Positions 33,659 to 43,653 of a stretch of 56,051 nt of DNA are shown piece after piece. Positions within the stretch are counted from its first letter, which is position 1. Each line of letters begins with the position of its first letter. The stretch is from an uncultured Opitutaceae bacterium (GTDB lineage: Bacteria; Verrucomicrobiota; Verrucomicrobiia; Opitutales; Opitutaceae). The translations under genes and the position numbers were made by a program. Location: NCBI GenBank assembly GCA_937889545.1, contig CALAOT010000052.1:1-56051 (forward strand). Direction: 5' to 3'. The notes below the pieces were generated by a model that was not told the DNA's origin, made no database searches, and worked only from the letters and a program-made list of their open reading frames with translations.

Positions 33659-36135
33659 GGATCCTTCCGCTCGCCTCGTCATCGTGGAGATTCCGGGACT
33701 GTTCGGGCTCGGCCTGGCTCCCCGCGACCGTCCCGGGATGCGTCCACACCGACCTTCGCCGCCTGAAGAGGATACCCGACCCGCTCTGGGGGACCAATGA
33801 GGCCGGGGTCCAGTGGATCGAGGAGCGGGACTGGGAGTATTCAACGGAGTTCGAGGCGGATCCCCGCCTCCTCCGCGAGCAGGTGGTCGAGCTTGCGGCG
33901 GACGGGCTCGATACGGTGGCGACGGTGCGCCTCAACGGCCGCGTGGTCGCCCGCACGGACAACATGTTCATCGGCTATCGCTGGGACGTGAAGCCGCTCC
34001 TGAAGCTGGGCAGGAACACCCTCAACGCCCGCTTTGGCAGCGCACTGAGGTACATCCGGACCCACCGCACCTCCCACAAGCCACGCGAGTTCAGCGATCC
34101 CGTAGGCCGGTGCTCGGTCATCCGCAAGCAGCAGTGCCAGTTCGGCTGGGACTGGGGCCCCCGGTTCGTGACGGCGGGAATCTGGCGTGACATCCGCCTC
34201 GAGGGATGGAGCGGCAACCGCCTCGCCGGCGTCGCGGTCAGCCAAACCCACGCGCCCGACGCAAGCGTCACCCTGACCCTGGCTCCAGAACTCGCGCGGC
34301 CGGATCCGGGATCGAAGTGCTCGTGGCGCCTGTCGCTCGGCGGCTCGCCCGTGGCGTCCGGCTCCGGCACGAGCATTTCCGTCCCGAGGCCGAGGCTGTG
34401 GTGGCCGAGCGGCCAGGGGAGCCAGCCCCTCTATGAGCTTGCGGTCGAGGTCTCGGGCTCCGACGGCCGCGTGATCGGCCGGTGGGCGCGCCGGATCGGC
34501 CTCCGGACCATCGCGCTCGACCGGCACGAGGACAAATGGGGCGAGTCGTTCCAGTTCGTCGTCAACGGCAGGCCGGTTTTCGCAAAGGGGGCCAACTGGA
34601 TCCCGGCAAACTGCTTCGTGGCCGGGCTGGCACGCGCCGACTACGCGCGCGACCTGGGGGCCGCGGTGGCGGCCAACATGAACATGGTGCGGGTCTGGGG
34701 CGGCGGGATCTACGAGAGCGAGGATTTCTACGACCTGTGCGACGAACTGGGCCTCCTTGTCTGGCAGGACTTCATGTTCGCCTGCACGCTATACCCGGCC
34801 GACCCGCAGTTCGTGTCGAGCGCGCGGGCCGAGGCGGAGCACCAGGTCAAGCGCCTCAGGCACCGCGCCTGCCTCGCTCTCTGGTGCGGGAACAACGAGG
34901 TGTGGGGCAACAACTCCCACGAGCTCCTAGACCCCGAGAAGACGGGCCTCCGGGCCGACTACGAGAGGCTCTTCCACCGAGCGCTGCCGCCCCTTGTCGC
35001 GGTGCACGGGGGCTCGACCCCGTACTGGCCCTCGTCGCCGTGGAGGGGGGACACGGCCGCCGACCATGCGGCCGGCGAAATGCGGGGGGACACGCACTAC
35101 TGGGACGTCTGGCACGGGCGCAGCCCCGTGAAGGACTACGAGAAATGGGACTTCCGCTTCGTATCCGAATTCGGGATGCAGAGCTACAGCTCGCCCGACA
35201 CGCAGGCAACCTTCTGCCCGGCCGGCGACGGCAACGTGTTCGGCGCGATCATGGAGAACCACCAGAAAAACAAGCAGGGCAACCTGATCATCCTCGACTA
35301 CGTCTCGCGCAGGTACCGGTTCCCCAGGGACCAGGAGGCCCTCGTCTACCTCTCGCAGCTCAACCAGGCCCATTGCATGCAGTCGGGGGCGGAGCACTAC
35401 CGGCGGCTCATGCCGCGCTGCATGGGCGCGCTCTTCTGGCAGCTGAACGACTGCTGGCCGGTGGCGTCGTGGAGCTCGATCGAGTTCCCCGGGCGCTGGA
35501 AGGCGCTCCAGCACGTCGCCCGGCGCTTCTTCGCGCCGGCCTCGGTGAGCGCGCACGTGCCGGGCGAGGAGATCCACGGGATCGGCAACTACAGGATCTC
35601 GACCGTGCGCCGTGTCTTCATCCACACGAGCTATGACGGCGCCCGGCCCGCGAGGGGCGCCGTCAGGTGGGACCTGTTCCACATCGACGGTAGGAGGATC
35701 CTCGGCGGAAGGAAGCCGGTCTCCCTGCGGCCGATGCAGAGCAGGCTCCAGAAGAGCCTCGACCTGGCCGGGCCGCTGGCGAGGTTCGGCCGCGACCGGA
35801 TCTACCTGCGAATCGCGCTTGATGTCGCCGGCAAGCGGGTCAGCGAGGACACGGTCCTGCTGACGACCCCGCGCTTCATGGACCTGCCGAAGCCCAGGAC
35901 GAGGGTCGCCGTCAGGACGACGATGCAGGGGCGCGCCGCGATCGCGTTCACCTCTCCCGTCTTCCAGCACCGGTTCGCGTTCGACCTACCGGGGCTGGCG
36001 TTCACGTGCAGCGACAACTACTTCGAGCTCTACCCGGGCGAGACGAAGACGGTCGAGGTGGCCTTCTCCCGCCCGGTGACGGCCGCGCGCCTCAGGCGGT
36101 CGATCATCCATCGCTCGCTCGCCGACACGTACTAG
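33655..36135 (+). CDS. Beta-mannosidase, glycoside hydrolase family 2
   Basis: An 826-aa GH2 enzyme with the beta-mannosidase layout: an N-terminal sugar-binding domain (WLPATVPGCVHTDL, GWDWGPRFVTAGIWRDI), an immunoglobulin-like domain (RPRLWWPSGQGSQPLYEL) and a TIM barrel (VFAKGANWIPANCFV, MVRVWGGGIYESEDFYDLCDELG). The acid/base Glu is E415 in CGNNEVWG and the nucleophile E505 in RFVSEFGMQS, both present. There is no signal peptide, so it probably acts on imported mannosides. The ATG overlaps the esterase stop by 4 bp. Confidence 0.93.
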   Translation: MRILPLASSSWRFRDCSGSAWLPATVPGCVHTDLRRLKRIPDPLWGTNEAGVQWIEERDWEYSTEFEADPRLLREQVVELAADGLDTVATVRLNGRVVARTDNMFIGYRWDVKPLLKLGRNTLNARFGSALRYIRTHRTSHKPREFSDPVGRCSVIRKQQCQFGWDWGPRFVTAGIWRDIRLEGWSGNRLAGVAVSQTHAPDASVTLTLAPELARPDPGSKCSWRLSLGGSPVASGSGTSISVPRPRLWWPSGQGSQPLYELAVEVSGSDGRVIGRWARRIGLRTIALDRHEDKWGESFQFVVNGRPVFAKGANWIPANCFVAGLARADYARDLGAAVAANMNMVRVWGGGIYESEDFYDLCDELGLLVWQDFMFACTLYPADPQFVSSARAEAEHQVKRLRHRACLALWCGNNEVWGNNSHELLDPEKTGLRADYERLFHRALPPLVAVHGGSTPYWPSSPWRGDTAADHAAGEMRGDTHYWDVWHGRSPVKDYEKWDFRFVSEFGMQSYSSPDTQATFCPAGDGNVFGAIMENHQKNKQGNLIILDYVSRRYRFPRDQEALVYLSQLNQAHCMQSGAEHYRRLMPRCMGALFWQLNDCWPVASWSSIEFPGRWKALQHVARRFFAPASVSAHVPGEEIHGIGNYRISTVRRVFIHTSYDGARPARGAVRWDLFHIDGRRILGGRKPVSLRPMQSRLQKSLDLAGPLARFGRDRIYLRIALDVAGKRVSEDTVLLTTPRFMDLPKPRTRVAVRTTMQGRAAIAFTSPVFQHRFAFDLPGLAFTCSDNYFELYPGETKTVEVAFSRPVTAARLRRSIIHRSLADTY

Positions 36136-36163
36136 CGACCGCCGGAACCCGCACGATGCCCCA

Positions 36164-37636
36164 ATGATCGCCTCACGAACCAGAATCTGGCTGGGCGCCG
36201 GGCTCCTGGCCTACGGGGCGCTCCTGTTCGCCCTGGTCGGCGCGGTGCCGGGCGGCTCCGACACCTCGGGGTATTTCAACGAGGCGCGCCTGTTCGCGCG
36301 GCTCAAGATCCATGCGGCCGAGCGGACCCTTCCGGGGATTCCCGCAAGAGGCGCCCCGCCCTATCTTTATGTTCCCCTGGGATTCAGACCCTCCGCAGAC
36401 GGGTCCGCGCAGATGGTGCCGACCTACCCTCCCGGCCTTCCGCTGCTGATTGCCCCGACGGCGCGCGTGGTGGGATGGCGCCACGCCGGCGACATCCTGC
36501 TGGTCCTCCACTCGCTCGCAGGGCTTGCTCTCACTTTCGCGCTGGGGCGAATGTGCGGCCTGCCCGCACCATGGTCGCTCCTCGGGGCCGCGGTGATGGC
36601 GGCGAGCCCGCTTTATCTATACACGTCGCTCTGCGCATTGAGCGATGTCCCCGCGACAGCCTGGGCGACGGCGGCCGTGCTTGCGGCATGGAAGGGCCGC
36701 GAGCGGCCAGCTTGGGCGCTGGCGGCCGGCGCCTGCGTTGCAGTGGGCTTTCTCGTGAGACCCAGCAATTTCCTGATCGTGGTTCCCGTGGCCCTTGCGA
36801 CCGGACTGTCGCCGGGAAGCCTGATCCTGCTTGGCCTCGGGGCTTTTCCCGGGATCGCAGCGTGGATGGCGGTCAACCACGCCGCCTACGGGGGCTATTT
36901 TCAGAGCGGCTACGGCGCCATCGGAAACGAGTTTCACGCCAACCTGGTTCCCGGCACGCTCGCATACGCTGCTCGCTGGCTGCCTCTCCTGCTGAGCCCG
37001 ATCGTCATTGTGTCGCCCGTCATCCTGGCTCTGTCCCGCCAGCGGACCCGGGTCGTCGCTGTCCTGGCCGCGTGGGCCGCCGTGTACATCGGATTCTATC
37101 TGCCGTACCGCTGGACCCACGAGGACTGGTGGTTCCTCAGGTTTCTCCTGCCGGCGGCGCCGGCGCTCATCGTGGCGGGCTTGATCGTCCTGCAGCTGTG
37201 CTTTGAGAGGCTGTTCGAGCGTTTCCCGGCGACCTGGGCCCGAGCGCTCCCTGTTTTCCTGCTTTTCGCCTCCCTGGGGGTCGAGGCGGCCCAGAACGTT
37301 CCGCTCCACGCATGGGCGATAGGCCAAGGCGAGCGCAAGTACGGCCGCGTCGCGGACTGGCTTGGGGCCAACGTGCCGCGAAATTCCGCAATCATCGCCC
37401 ACCAGTTCAGCGGAGCGTTGTTCTACTACACCGATCTCACCCTTCTGCGCGCGGACCAGATGGATCCGTCAACAGCAGCGAGGGTCAACACCTCCGTCCG
37501 ATCGGGCGCAATACCGCTGTATGCGGTCCTTTTCCCGTTTGAGCTGGGCGCCCTGAGGGACCTGCCTGGGCCCTGGGCCCTTGCCGGGTCGGTCGACGAC
37601 GTCACGATCTGGCGCTGCGATCGGGCACGGATGTAG
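36164..37636 (+). CDS. Multi-pass membrane glycosyltransferase-like protein (GT39/ArnT-like)
   Basis: A 490-aa membrane protein with about eleven predicted transmembrane helices. The GT-C pattern is seen in the first loop, VPGGSDTSGYFNEARLFARL, with an acidic residue after helix 1, and in SPLYLYTSLCALSDVPATAWATAAVLAAWKGRERPAWALAAGACVAVGFLVRPSN. A C-terminal soluble tail follows (ADWLGANVPRNSAIIAHQFSGALFYYTDLTL). It would transfer a polyprenyl-phosphate sugar, but the acceptor is unknown. It begins 28 bp after the beta-mannosidase. Function is assigned by fold resemblance only. Confidence 0.7.
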   Translation: MIASRTRIWLGAGLLAYGALLFALVGAVPGGSDTSGYFNEARLFARLKIHAAERTLPGIPARGAPPYLYVPLGFRPSADGSAQMVPTYPPGLPLLIAPTARVVGWRHAGDILLVLHSLAGLALTFALGRMCGLPAPWSLLGAAVMAASPLYLYTSLCALSDVPATAWATAAVLAAWKGRERPAWALAAGACVAVGFLVRPSNFLIVVPVALATGLSPGSLILLGLGAFPGIAAWMAVNHAAYGGYFQSGYGAIGNEFHANLVPGTLAYAARWLPLLLSPIVIVSPVILALSRQRTRVVAVLAAWAAVYIGFYLPYRWTHEDWWFLRFLLPAAPALIVAGLIVLQLCFERLFERFPATWARALPVFLLFASLGVEAAQNVPLHAWAIGQGERKYGRVADWLGANVPRNSAIIAHQFSGALFYYTDLTLLRADQMDPSTAARVNTSVRSGAIPLYAVLFPFELGALRDLPGPWALAGSVDDVTIWRCDRARM

Positions 37637-37689
37637 TTTTGCCGCTCCGCGCTTGAGTCCGGGGCGCTGCAGGGGTTGTTTGGGGCCCC

Positions 37690-39051
37690 ATGGCGCGACA
37701 CACGGACACGATCGCGGCCCTGGCGACGCCCGCGGGGACCTCGGCGCTCGCCACCATTCGCATCAGCGGGCCGGACACCAAGCGGCTCGCAGGTGAGATA
37801 TTCGGCAGCGTCCCCCCTGCCCGGGTCGCGACCCACGGCGACTTCGCCGACCGCAGCGGCTTGGTCGTGGATGATGTCGTCGCAACGCTATTCGCGGGCC
37901 CCCACTCCTACACCGGCGAGGACTCGCTCGAGATCTCCTGCCACGGCAGCCCGTTCATCGCGCGCAAGATACTCGCCGACCTTCTCTCTCGCGGCTGCCG
38001 GCCGGCGGGGCCCGGGGAATTCACGCAGCGGGCTTTTCTCAACGGCCGCATGGACCTCAGCCAGGCCGAGGCGGTCATGGATCTCATAAACGCGCGCAGC
38101 GAGAGGGCCCTGGCCGCCGCCCGGCAGGTCCTTCGGGGTGCGCTTTCGCGTCACATGGCGGAGCTTGTCGACGGGCTCCTCGGCACCCTGGCCATGGTCG
38201 AGGCCTACATCGACTTTCCGGACGAGGATCTCCCCCCCGAGGACCGCAGCCGCCTGGAGGAGCGCGTCTCGGCGGTCCTCAGGAGAACCCAGCTCCTGCT
38301 CGCCACGGAGCGAACGGGCGCGCTCCTGCGCGAAGGGATCAGGACGGTCATCCTGGGCGAGCCCAACGCGGGAAAGAGCTCGCTGCTCAACCGGATTGTC
38401 GGCAGCGAACGGGCGATCGTCAGCTCCGAGCCCGGAACCACCCGCGACTTCATCGAGGAACGCGTCACTGTCGGTCCGCACGGCCTTCGCCTGGTCGACA
38501 CGGCGGGACTCAATCCCGATGCAAGGGGGATCGAGATGCTCGGGGTGGAAAAGACGCTTGAGAACGCGGCCGGCGCCGACCTTTTCCTTCTCGTCCTCGA
38601 CTCGACCCGCCCCACCCCTCCGCTGCCGCCCGCCCTGCGGGAGCGTATCAATCCTTCCAATACGCTTGTGGTGCTCAACAAGGCCGACCTCCTCGCGGAC
38701 CGGAATCATCCGACAGCCGTCCCGCCGGGCGGGTTTCCGGCAGTCGCCGTCTGTTCGCTGAGCGGCGACGGATTCGATACGCTCCTCACGGAGATTGAGC
38801 GGCTGGCGGAGGGGCTGCAGACGACCGTCGGGGACGAGAGGATAGCCATCAACGTCCGGCACGCCCACTATCTCGCGGAAGCCCGCGTCTGTATCGAGGA
38901 CGCGCTCGCAAAAATAGCCGGCCGGGCGCCCGCCGAACTCCTGGCAAGCGATCTTCGCGGGGCCCTGGGCGCCCTCGGCGAAATCTCCGGCAAGGTCGAC
39001 AACGAGCGCATGCTCGATCAATTGTTCGCATCCTTCTGCATCGGGAAATGA
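37690..39051 (+). CDS. mnmE: tRNA uridine-34 5-carboxymethylaminomethyl modification GTPase MnmE
   Basis: A 453-aa GTPase that with MnmG installs the cmnm5 group at U34 of certain tRNAs. The N-terminal folate-binding domain starts MARHTDTIAALATPAGTSALATIRISG. G-domain motifs are GEPNAGKSS (G1), TTRDFIEE (G2), DTAGL (G3) and NKAD (G4). The C-terminus ends CIGK, the conserved CxGK with the essential Cys. Its partner mnmG follows 66 bp downstream on the same strand. Between them lies a weak GC hairpin (39059-39072) without a proper U-tract. Confidence 0.96.
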   Translation: MARHTDTIAALATPAGTSALATIRISGPDTKRLAGEIFGSVPPARVATHGDFADRSGLVVDDVVATLFAGPHSYTGEDSLEISCHGSPFIARKILADLLSRGCRPAGPGEFTQRAFLNGRMDLSQAEAVMDLINARSERALAAARQVLRGALSRHMAELVDGLLGTLAMVEAYIDFPDEDLPPEDRSRLEERVSAVLRRTQLLLATERTGALLREGIRTVILGEPNAGKSSLLNRIVGSERAIVSSEPGTTRDFIEERVTVGPHGLRLVDTAGLNPDARGIEMLGVEKTLENAAGADLFLLVLDSTRPTPPLPPALRERINPSNTLVVLNKADLLADRNHPTAVPPGGFPAVAVCSLSGDGFDTLLTEIERLAEGLQTTVGDERIAINVRHAHYLAEARVCIEDALAKIAGRAPAELLASDLRGALGALGEISGKVDNERMLDQLFASFCIGK

Positions 39052-39117
39052 TGGGGTCGCCCCGTTCGGGGCTCGATTTCCGTCCAATCCCAGGCAGGAA
39101 GAATAATTCGTAACACG

Positions 39118-40992
39118 TTGTATATCAATCACAAAAGATTTGACGTTATCGTCTGTGGCGCCGGACATGCCGGCATCGAGGCCGCCCTTGCCGCATCACG
39201 GATGGGAGCCTCTACCCTGCTCGTGACCGGCAATCTCGACACTGTTGCACAGATGAGCTGCAACCCAGCTATCGGCGGCCAGGCCAAAGGCCAAATCGTC
39301 CGCGAGATCGACGCCCTCGGTGGCGAAATGGCAATCAACACAGATGTCACCGGGATCCAATTCAGGCTCCTGAACGAATCCAAGGGGCCCGCTGTTCAGT
39401 CGCCCCGGGCCCAATGCGACAAGAAGGCCTATCAGTTTCGGATCAAGCATACGCTCGAACTCCAGCCCAACCTGACCCTGTTCCAGGCAACGGTAACCGG
39501 GCTCATTTACGACAAAGGCATGGTGGTCGGTTGCCGGACGAATCTCGACATAGACTTTAGCGGCCGTTGCGTCGTCGTGACCACGGGTACCTTCCTTCGA
39601 GGTCTGATGCATATCGGCCAGATCAAGAATGAAGGCGGTCGGCTCGGGGATTTCAGCTCTAAGACCCTTTCAGCTAGCCTGATGGAGATCGGCATCGAGC
39701 TCAGGCGCCTGAAGACCGGAACCCCTCCTCGGGTTCTGGGCCGAAGCATCGATTTCAGCAAGATGCATGAGCAAAAAGGCGATCCCGAACCGACATTCTT
39801 CGCCTTCCATGACACCCGCGACCCCGAGGATTTGTTCCACGTGGAACAATCTGGCGAAGCCCGGATCGGCTGGGTACCAGGCTCAAATCAAGTCTCGTGT
39901 TGGATGACCCATACGACGGCGGCGACGAAGCAGATTGTCCGGGATAATCTCCAAAAGTCGGCGATGTACAGCGGCGAAATTGAGGGCATCGGCCCCAGGT
40001 ACTGCCCGAGCATTGAGGACAAGTTTGTTCGATTCGCGGATAAGCCCAGCCACCTGCTCTTCCTGGAGCCAGAAGGCAGGACAACCAACGAGTATTACGT
40101 GAACGGTTTGTCTACCTCTCTGCCATTTGATGTGCAGCTCGATATGGTTCACAGCATTCCTGGGCTTGAGAATGCTGTATTGCTGAGGCCCGCATACGCA
40201 GTCGAATACGATTTCGCGCCGCCCACGCAGCTTTATCCTTCGCTCGAATCCAAGCGGATTGAAAACCTGTTCCTGGCTGGCCAGATCAACGGGACTTCCG
40301 GCTATGAGGAGGCTGCAGGGCAGGGCCTCGTCGCCGGCATCAACGCCGCCAACAAGGCTAGGGGAGTGGACCCAATCATCCTTGGGCGCCATGAATCCTA
40401 CATCGGTGTTCTCATCGATGACCTCGTGACAAAAGGAACCGACGAGCCCTACCGAATGTTCACCAGCCGCGCCGAATACCGCCTGCTCCTCAATCACGGG
40501 AGCGCCGAGCTCCGGCTCGCGCATCATGCGTCATTTCATAATCTATTAAGCAAGAGTCGATTAGATCGAATCCGCGAAAAAGCGTCCCGAATTGAAAAAT
40601 GGGTCGCCTCAATGAACACAACTCGTTATAATGGAATTACTTGGGCTGATTTTATCCGCCGCTCGGGGCAGGGGAGTGCGCTTCCCGGGGAATTCATGCG
40701 TGAAACGCCTCAGGTGCAGCATGAAGTGTTGTATCGGATTACCTATCAAGGATACATGGAGCGCGAGCAACGCGAGATTGAACGCCTCAAGCACGTTGAG
40801 AGGATCCGGATCCCGTTGGCGTTTGACTATCTGGGGATTCCTGGCCTCCGACGCGAAAGCGCGATGAAACTCAATCATATAAAACCTCTTACGCTAGGCC
40901 AAGCCAGCCGAATGAGCGGGGTCAATCCGACCGACATCAGCCTTCTCATGGTTGCGATCGAGGCCCAAAAGGAAACGGACTCAGCCGCTTGA
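39118..40992 (+). CDS. mnmG: tRNA uridine-5-carboxymethylaminomethyl synthesis enzyme MnmG (contains parS)
   Basis: A 624-aa FAD enzyme, partner of MnmE. The FAD loop is [22 protein letters not shown] at the N-terminus. Family motifs [46 protein letters not shown] and [22 protein letters not shown] are all present. The start is TTG 39118, giving the correct distance to the FAD loop; an AGGAAG lies about 20 bp upstream. Against the E. coli protein as I recall it, the segment around [16 protein letters not shown] (residues 237-252) looks like an insertion of roughly 18 residues, and residues 239-244 are encoded by the parS palindrome. Codon use is unusually AT-rich at third positions near 40500-40660. 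Confidence 0.95.
   Translation: MYINHKRFDVIVCGAGHAGIEAALAASRMGASTLLVTGNLDTVAQMSCNPAIGGQAKGQIVREIDALGGEMAINTDVTGIQFRLLNESKGPAVQSPRAQCDKKAYQFRIKHTLELQPNLTLFQATVTGLIYDKGMVVGCRTNLDIDFSGRCVVVTTGTFLRGLMHIGQIKNEGGRLGDFSSKTLSASLMEIGIELRRLKTGTPPRVLGRSIDFSKMHEQKGDPEPTFFAFHDTRDPEDLFHVEQSGEARIGWVPGSNQVSCWMTHTTAATKQIVRDNLQKSAMYSGEIEGIGPRYCPSIEDKFVRFADKPSHLLFLEPEGRTTNEYYVNGLSTSLPFDVQLDMVHSIPGLENAVLLRPAYAVEYDFAPPTQLYPSLESKRIENLFLAGQINGTSGYEEAAGQGLVAGINAANKARGVDPIILGRHESYIGVLIDDLVTKGTDEPYRMFTSRAEYRLLLNHGSAELRLAHHASFHNLLSKSRLDRIREKASRIEKWVASMNTTRYNGITWADFIRRSGQGSALPGEFMRETPQVQHEVLYRITYQGYMEREQREIERLKHVERIRIPLAFDYLGIPGLRRESAMKLNHIKPLTLGQASRMSGVNPTDISLLMVAIEAQKETDSAA
39833..39848. other. parS centromere-like site (ParB binding), inside mnmG
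   Basis: TGTTCCACGTGGAACA is a perfect 16-bp palindrome (18 bp with the flanking T and A, 39832-39849). It matches the bacterial chromosomal parS consensus, as recalled TGTTTCACGTGAAACA with variation allowed in the fourth-fifth position and its mirror. It encodes the MnmG residues L-F-H-V-E-Q. ParB-parS sites cluster near oriC, where mnmE/mnmG/atp genes also commonly sit. I found no second site in the window. Confidence 0.85.
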
Positions 40993-41582
40993 GACCCACG
41001 AGGATATTGGACCACACGTCGCGCATCGCGGCGCGACGCGAATCGCTGCGAGGAGCGCTGCTCCAGGTCATCCCTTCCTCCTCCCGCTTCGTATGGGAGG
41101 TTGGAAGTGGCCACGGCCATTTCCTTGTGGCTTATGCCGCGGCGCACCCGAAAGAACACTGCATCGGAATCGACATTGCGTCCGACCGGATTGCGCGGGC
41201 CGTCCGCAAGCACGAGCGGGCGCGCCTCCCAAACCTGCATTTTGTCCGGGCCGACGCCGAAGACTTCCTGGCGGCCATCCCGAAAGGCGCCCGTCTCACC
41301 GCGATATTCATCCTTTTCCCCGATCCTTGGCCCAAGCGGCGCCACCATAAGAAACGCGTCATGACGCACGAATTCCTCGGCGCCGCCGCGGCAGCAGCGG
41401 GGCAGGGGGCCGGCCTGTATTTCAGGACCGACCACGAGCCCTATTTTCGCGAGGCCGCAACTGCCATCCGTGCCCACGCGGACTGGAAGGAGTCGGACCC
41501 AGCGCAATGGCCGTTCGAGGAGCCGTCGGTCTTCCAGAAGCGGGCGGAACGTTATTTTTCCATCGCCGCTACCCGACGTTGA
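40989..41582 (+). CDS. trmB: tRNA (guanine-N7)-methyltransferase TrmB
   Basis: A 197-aa SAM-dependent methyltransferase making m7G46 in tRNA. Motif I is [31 protein letters not shown] is motif [10 protein letters not shown] and the family signature [17 protein letters not shown] follow; FRTDHEPYF is the late motif. The start is TTG 40989, forming a TTGA overlap with the mnmG stop, hence coupling. In many genomes rsmG and parAB follow mnmG; here trmB takes that place. Confidence 0.93.
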   Translation: MRPTRILDHTSRIAARRESLRGALLQVIPSSSRFVWEVGSGHGHFLVAYAAAHPKEHCIGIDIASDRIARAVRKHERARLPNLHFVRADAEDFLAAIPKGARLTAIFILFPDPWPKRRHHKKRVMTHEFLGAAAAAAGQGAGLYFRTDHEPYFREAATAIRAHADWKESDPAQWPFEEPSVFQKRAERYFSIAATRR

Positions 41583-41667
41583 GCTACAAGATCGCCATGA
41601 GGAAAAACACCGCCACCCCGGTCTTCGACGATGCCGAGGCGTTTGCTTTCGCCGGCTCGTTCGAGCG

Positions 41668-42588
41668 ATGAAGCCGGCCGCCAAACCATCGAGGGCCTCC
41701 TTCATTCTCGCGTTTGCGGCCATCTACCTGATCTGGGGCAGCACATACCTTGGAATCCGGGTGGCGGTGGAGACGCTGCCGCCTTTCCTGATGGCCGGAA
41801 TGCGGTTTGCCATAGCCGGGGTCCTCATCTTCGTCTATCTCCTGCTGCGGGGCGCCCCCTGGCCGACACGCGTCCAGTGGAGGGATCACTCGATAGTCGG
41901 CGTGTTCCTCCTTCTCGGGGGAAACGGGATCGTGTCCTGGGCCGAACTCAGGACCCCCTCGGGCCTCACTTCCCTGATTCTTGGAGCCTCGCCGCTGATC
42001 GTGGTGCTGCTGGACTGGGCGCGGCCGGGAGGGAAGCCTCCAACGGCGGGACTGGTGGCCGGTGTGGCGGTCGGCATTGCGGGAATCGCGCTGCTTTTGG
42101 GCCCGGGAGCCATTCCCGAGGGTTACCGCCCTCCCGGAATCGATGTCCTCGCCCTGTTTCTTGCTAGCACAAGCTGGTGGATTGGATCGCTTTACAGCAA
42201 ACATTCCAAGAGCGGCACCCCGCTCTTGATGGCCTCGGCCATCCAGATGCTGGCCGGAAGCGGATCGATGTTGCTCACCGGCTGGATACTGGGGGAGGGG
42301 AGCCAGCTTCATTTCGGCTCGGTGAGCCCGCAGTCCTGGCTCGCATTCGGCTACCTTGTGATCGTCGGCTCAATTGTGGCGTTTCCGACCTTTGTCTGGC
42401 TTCTCGAGCACTGCACTCCGGCCAAGGTTTCCACGTACGCCTACGTGAATCCGGTCGTGGCCATGTTCCTTGGCTGGGCGATCCTGGGCGAGCCCATGAA
42501 CCTGCGGATATTCCTGGCCGCGGCCGTGATCATCGGGGCGGTGGCAATCATTACCATTGGAAAGACTTGGAGAGCGGGCCGGGCGTGA
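41668..42588 (+). CDS. EamA/DMT-family transporter (YedA-like)
   Basis: A 306-aa membrane transporter with ten helices in two EamA repeats. Repeat one starts FAAIYLIWGSTYLGIRVAVETLPPFLMAGMRFAIAG, characteristic of the YedA/RhaT-like drug/metabolite group. Repeat two ends with the WLLEHCTPAKVSTYAYVNPVVAMFLGWAILGEP signature typical of EamA. The substrate is unknown; members export amino acids or other metabolites. It lies between trmB and the ATP synthase operon, where atpI often sits; no AtpI-like protein is visible. Confidence 0.88.
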   Translation: MKPAAKPSRASFILAFAAIYLIWGSTYLGIRVAVETLPPFLMAGMRFAIAGVLIFVYLLLRGAPWPTRVQWRDHSIVGVFLLLGGNGIVSWAELRTPSGLTSLILGASPLIVVLLDWARPGGKPPTAGLVAGVAVGIAGIALLLGPGAIPEGYRPPGIDVLALFLASTSWWIGSLYSKHSKSGTPLLMASAIQMLAGSGSMLLTGWILGEGSQLHFGSVSPQSWLAFGYLVIVGSIVAFPTFVWLLEHCTPAKVSTYAYVNPVVAMFLGWAILGEPMNLRIFLAAAVIIGAVAIITIGKTWRAGRA

Positions 42589-42654
42589 AAGCGCCCGGTG
42601 CGACCTAGCCGTCGGGGCTTTTCCCTTTTCGGTTATTGACGGAGCGCGGGCCGA

Positions 42655-43581
42655 TTGCCTACGACTACACGTTTCAAGTCCTCACAACCGCCTGTGCGAT
42701 CCATATCACGAGCAGCAACCTTCGCATCCCTCTTTGCGTTCCTTTCGACCGGAATTCCGGCGTTTGCGGCGGACGGCGGCGGCGTGGAAACCGCTGCGAC
42801 ACCGCTGTTCAAGCTGGGTCCTCTTCCCGTCACCAACAGCATGGTCACGAGCTGGGTGGTGGCGCTGGCCCTCATCATCGTCATCCGGTTCGCCGTTAGG
42901 CGGCCCAAGCTCATCCCGACGCGGGCGCAGGCCGTTGTGGAGAGCCTGGTCCAGGGAATCCTCGACCTCACAACGCCCATCGTGGGCAGCAAGGTCGCCA
43001 AGCCCACTTTCCCGCTCCTTGTCGGACTTTTCACCTTCATACTCATCCAGAACTGGAGCGGCCTCTTCCCGGGCGTGGGCACGATTTACATGGTCGACCA
43101 CAAGACGGGCGATTGGATGGAGCTCGTCCGTCCGGGCAACGCGGACCTGAATGCCACCCTCGCCCTCGCCCTTGTGGCGATTGCCGGATGGTTCTATTTC
43201 ATCATGCGGTACGCGGGGCCGGTTTTCGTCCTGAAGGACATCTTCGGCAACAAGGCGGACAAGAAGGAAGTCCCGGCCGTTCTCTACTACCCGCTCTTTG
43301 CCATCTTCTTCCTGGTCGGCATCATCGAGGTGATCTCGATCCTGTTCCGCCCCATATCGCTCTCGTTGCGACTCTTCGGCAACATCTTCGGCGGCGAGAG
43401 CCTCATGCACGCGATGAGCGGCATGCAGAAATGGGGCCTTCCGGCGCCGTTCTACCTCCTCGAGCTGCTGATCGGCTTCGTCCAGGCGTTTGTTTTCACG
43501 CTTCTTGTGAGCGTGTACATCGGCCTCATCTGCAACCATGGCGACGAACACGACGAGGCCCATGAGGAAGCAGCTCACTGA
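42655..43581 (+). CDS. atpB: ATP synthase Fo subunit a
   Basis: A 308-aa polytopic proton-channel subunit. The long N-terminal part has a signal-like segment (ATFASLFAFLSTGIPAFAA), then helices with the essential Arg in SLRLFGNIFGGESLMHA and the late C-terminal LLELLIGFVQAFVFTLLVSVYIGL. The start is TTG 42655 with a GGAG 10 bp upstream, one of the few visible ribosome binding sites. It opens the atpBEFHAGDC operon, preceded by the EamA gene with a 66-bp gap. Confidence 0.95.
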   Translation: MPTTTRFKSSQPPVRSISRAATFASLFAFLSTGIPAFAADGGGVETAATPLFKLGPLPVTNSMVTSWVVALALIIVIRFAVRRPKLIPTRAQAVVESLVQGILDLTTPIVGSKVAKPTFPLLVGLFTFILIQNWSGLFPGVGTIYMVDHKTGDWMELVRPGNADLNATLALALVAIAGWFYFIMRYAGPVFVLKDIFGNKADKKEVPAVLYYPLFAIFFLVGIIEVISILFRPISLSLRLFGNIFGGESLMHAMSGMQKWGLPAPFYLLELLIGFVQAFVFTLLVSVYIGLICNHGDEHDEAHEEAAH

Positions 43582-43653
43582 TCCAACCCTTTCCCGCCGG
43601 GACCGTGCCAAGCGCGCGGACGGCGGCAACCCACAAAAAACAAAGCATACACA

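Noticed and set aside
39052..39117. oriC between mnmE and mnmG
   Set aside because: The gap is only 66 bp with no DnaA-box-like TTATNCACA; the parS site suggests proximity to an origin, not its location here.
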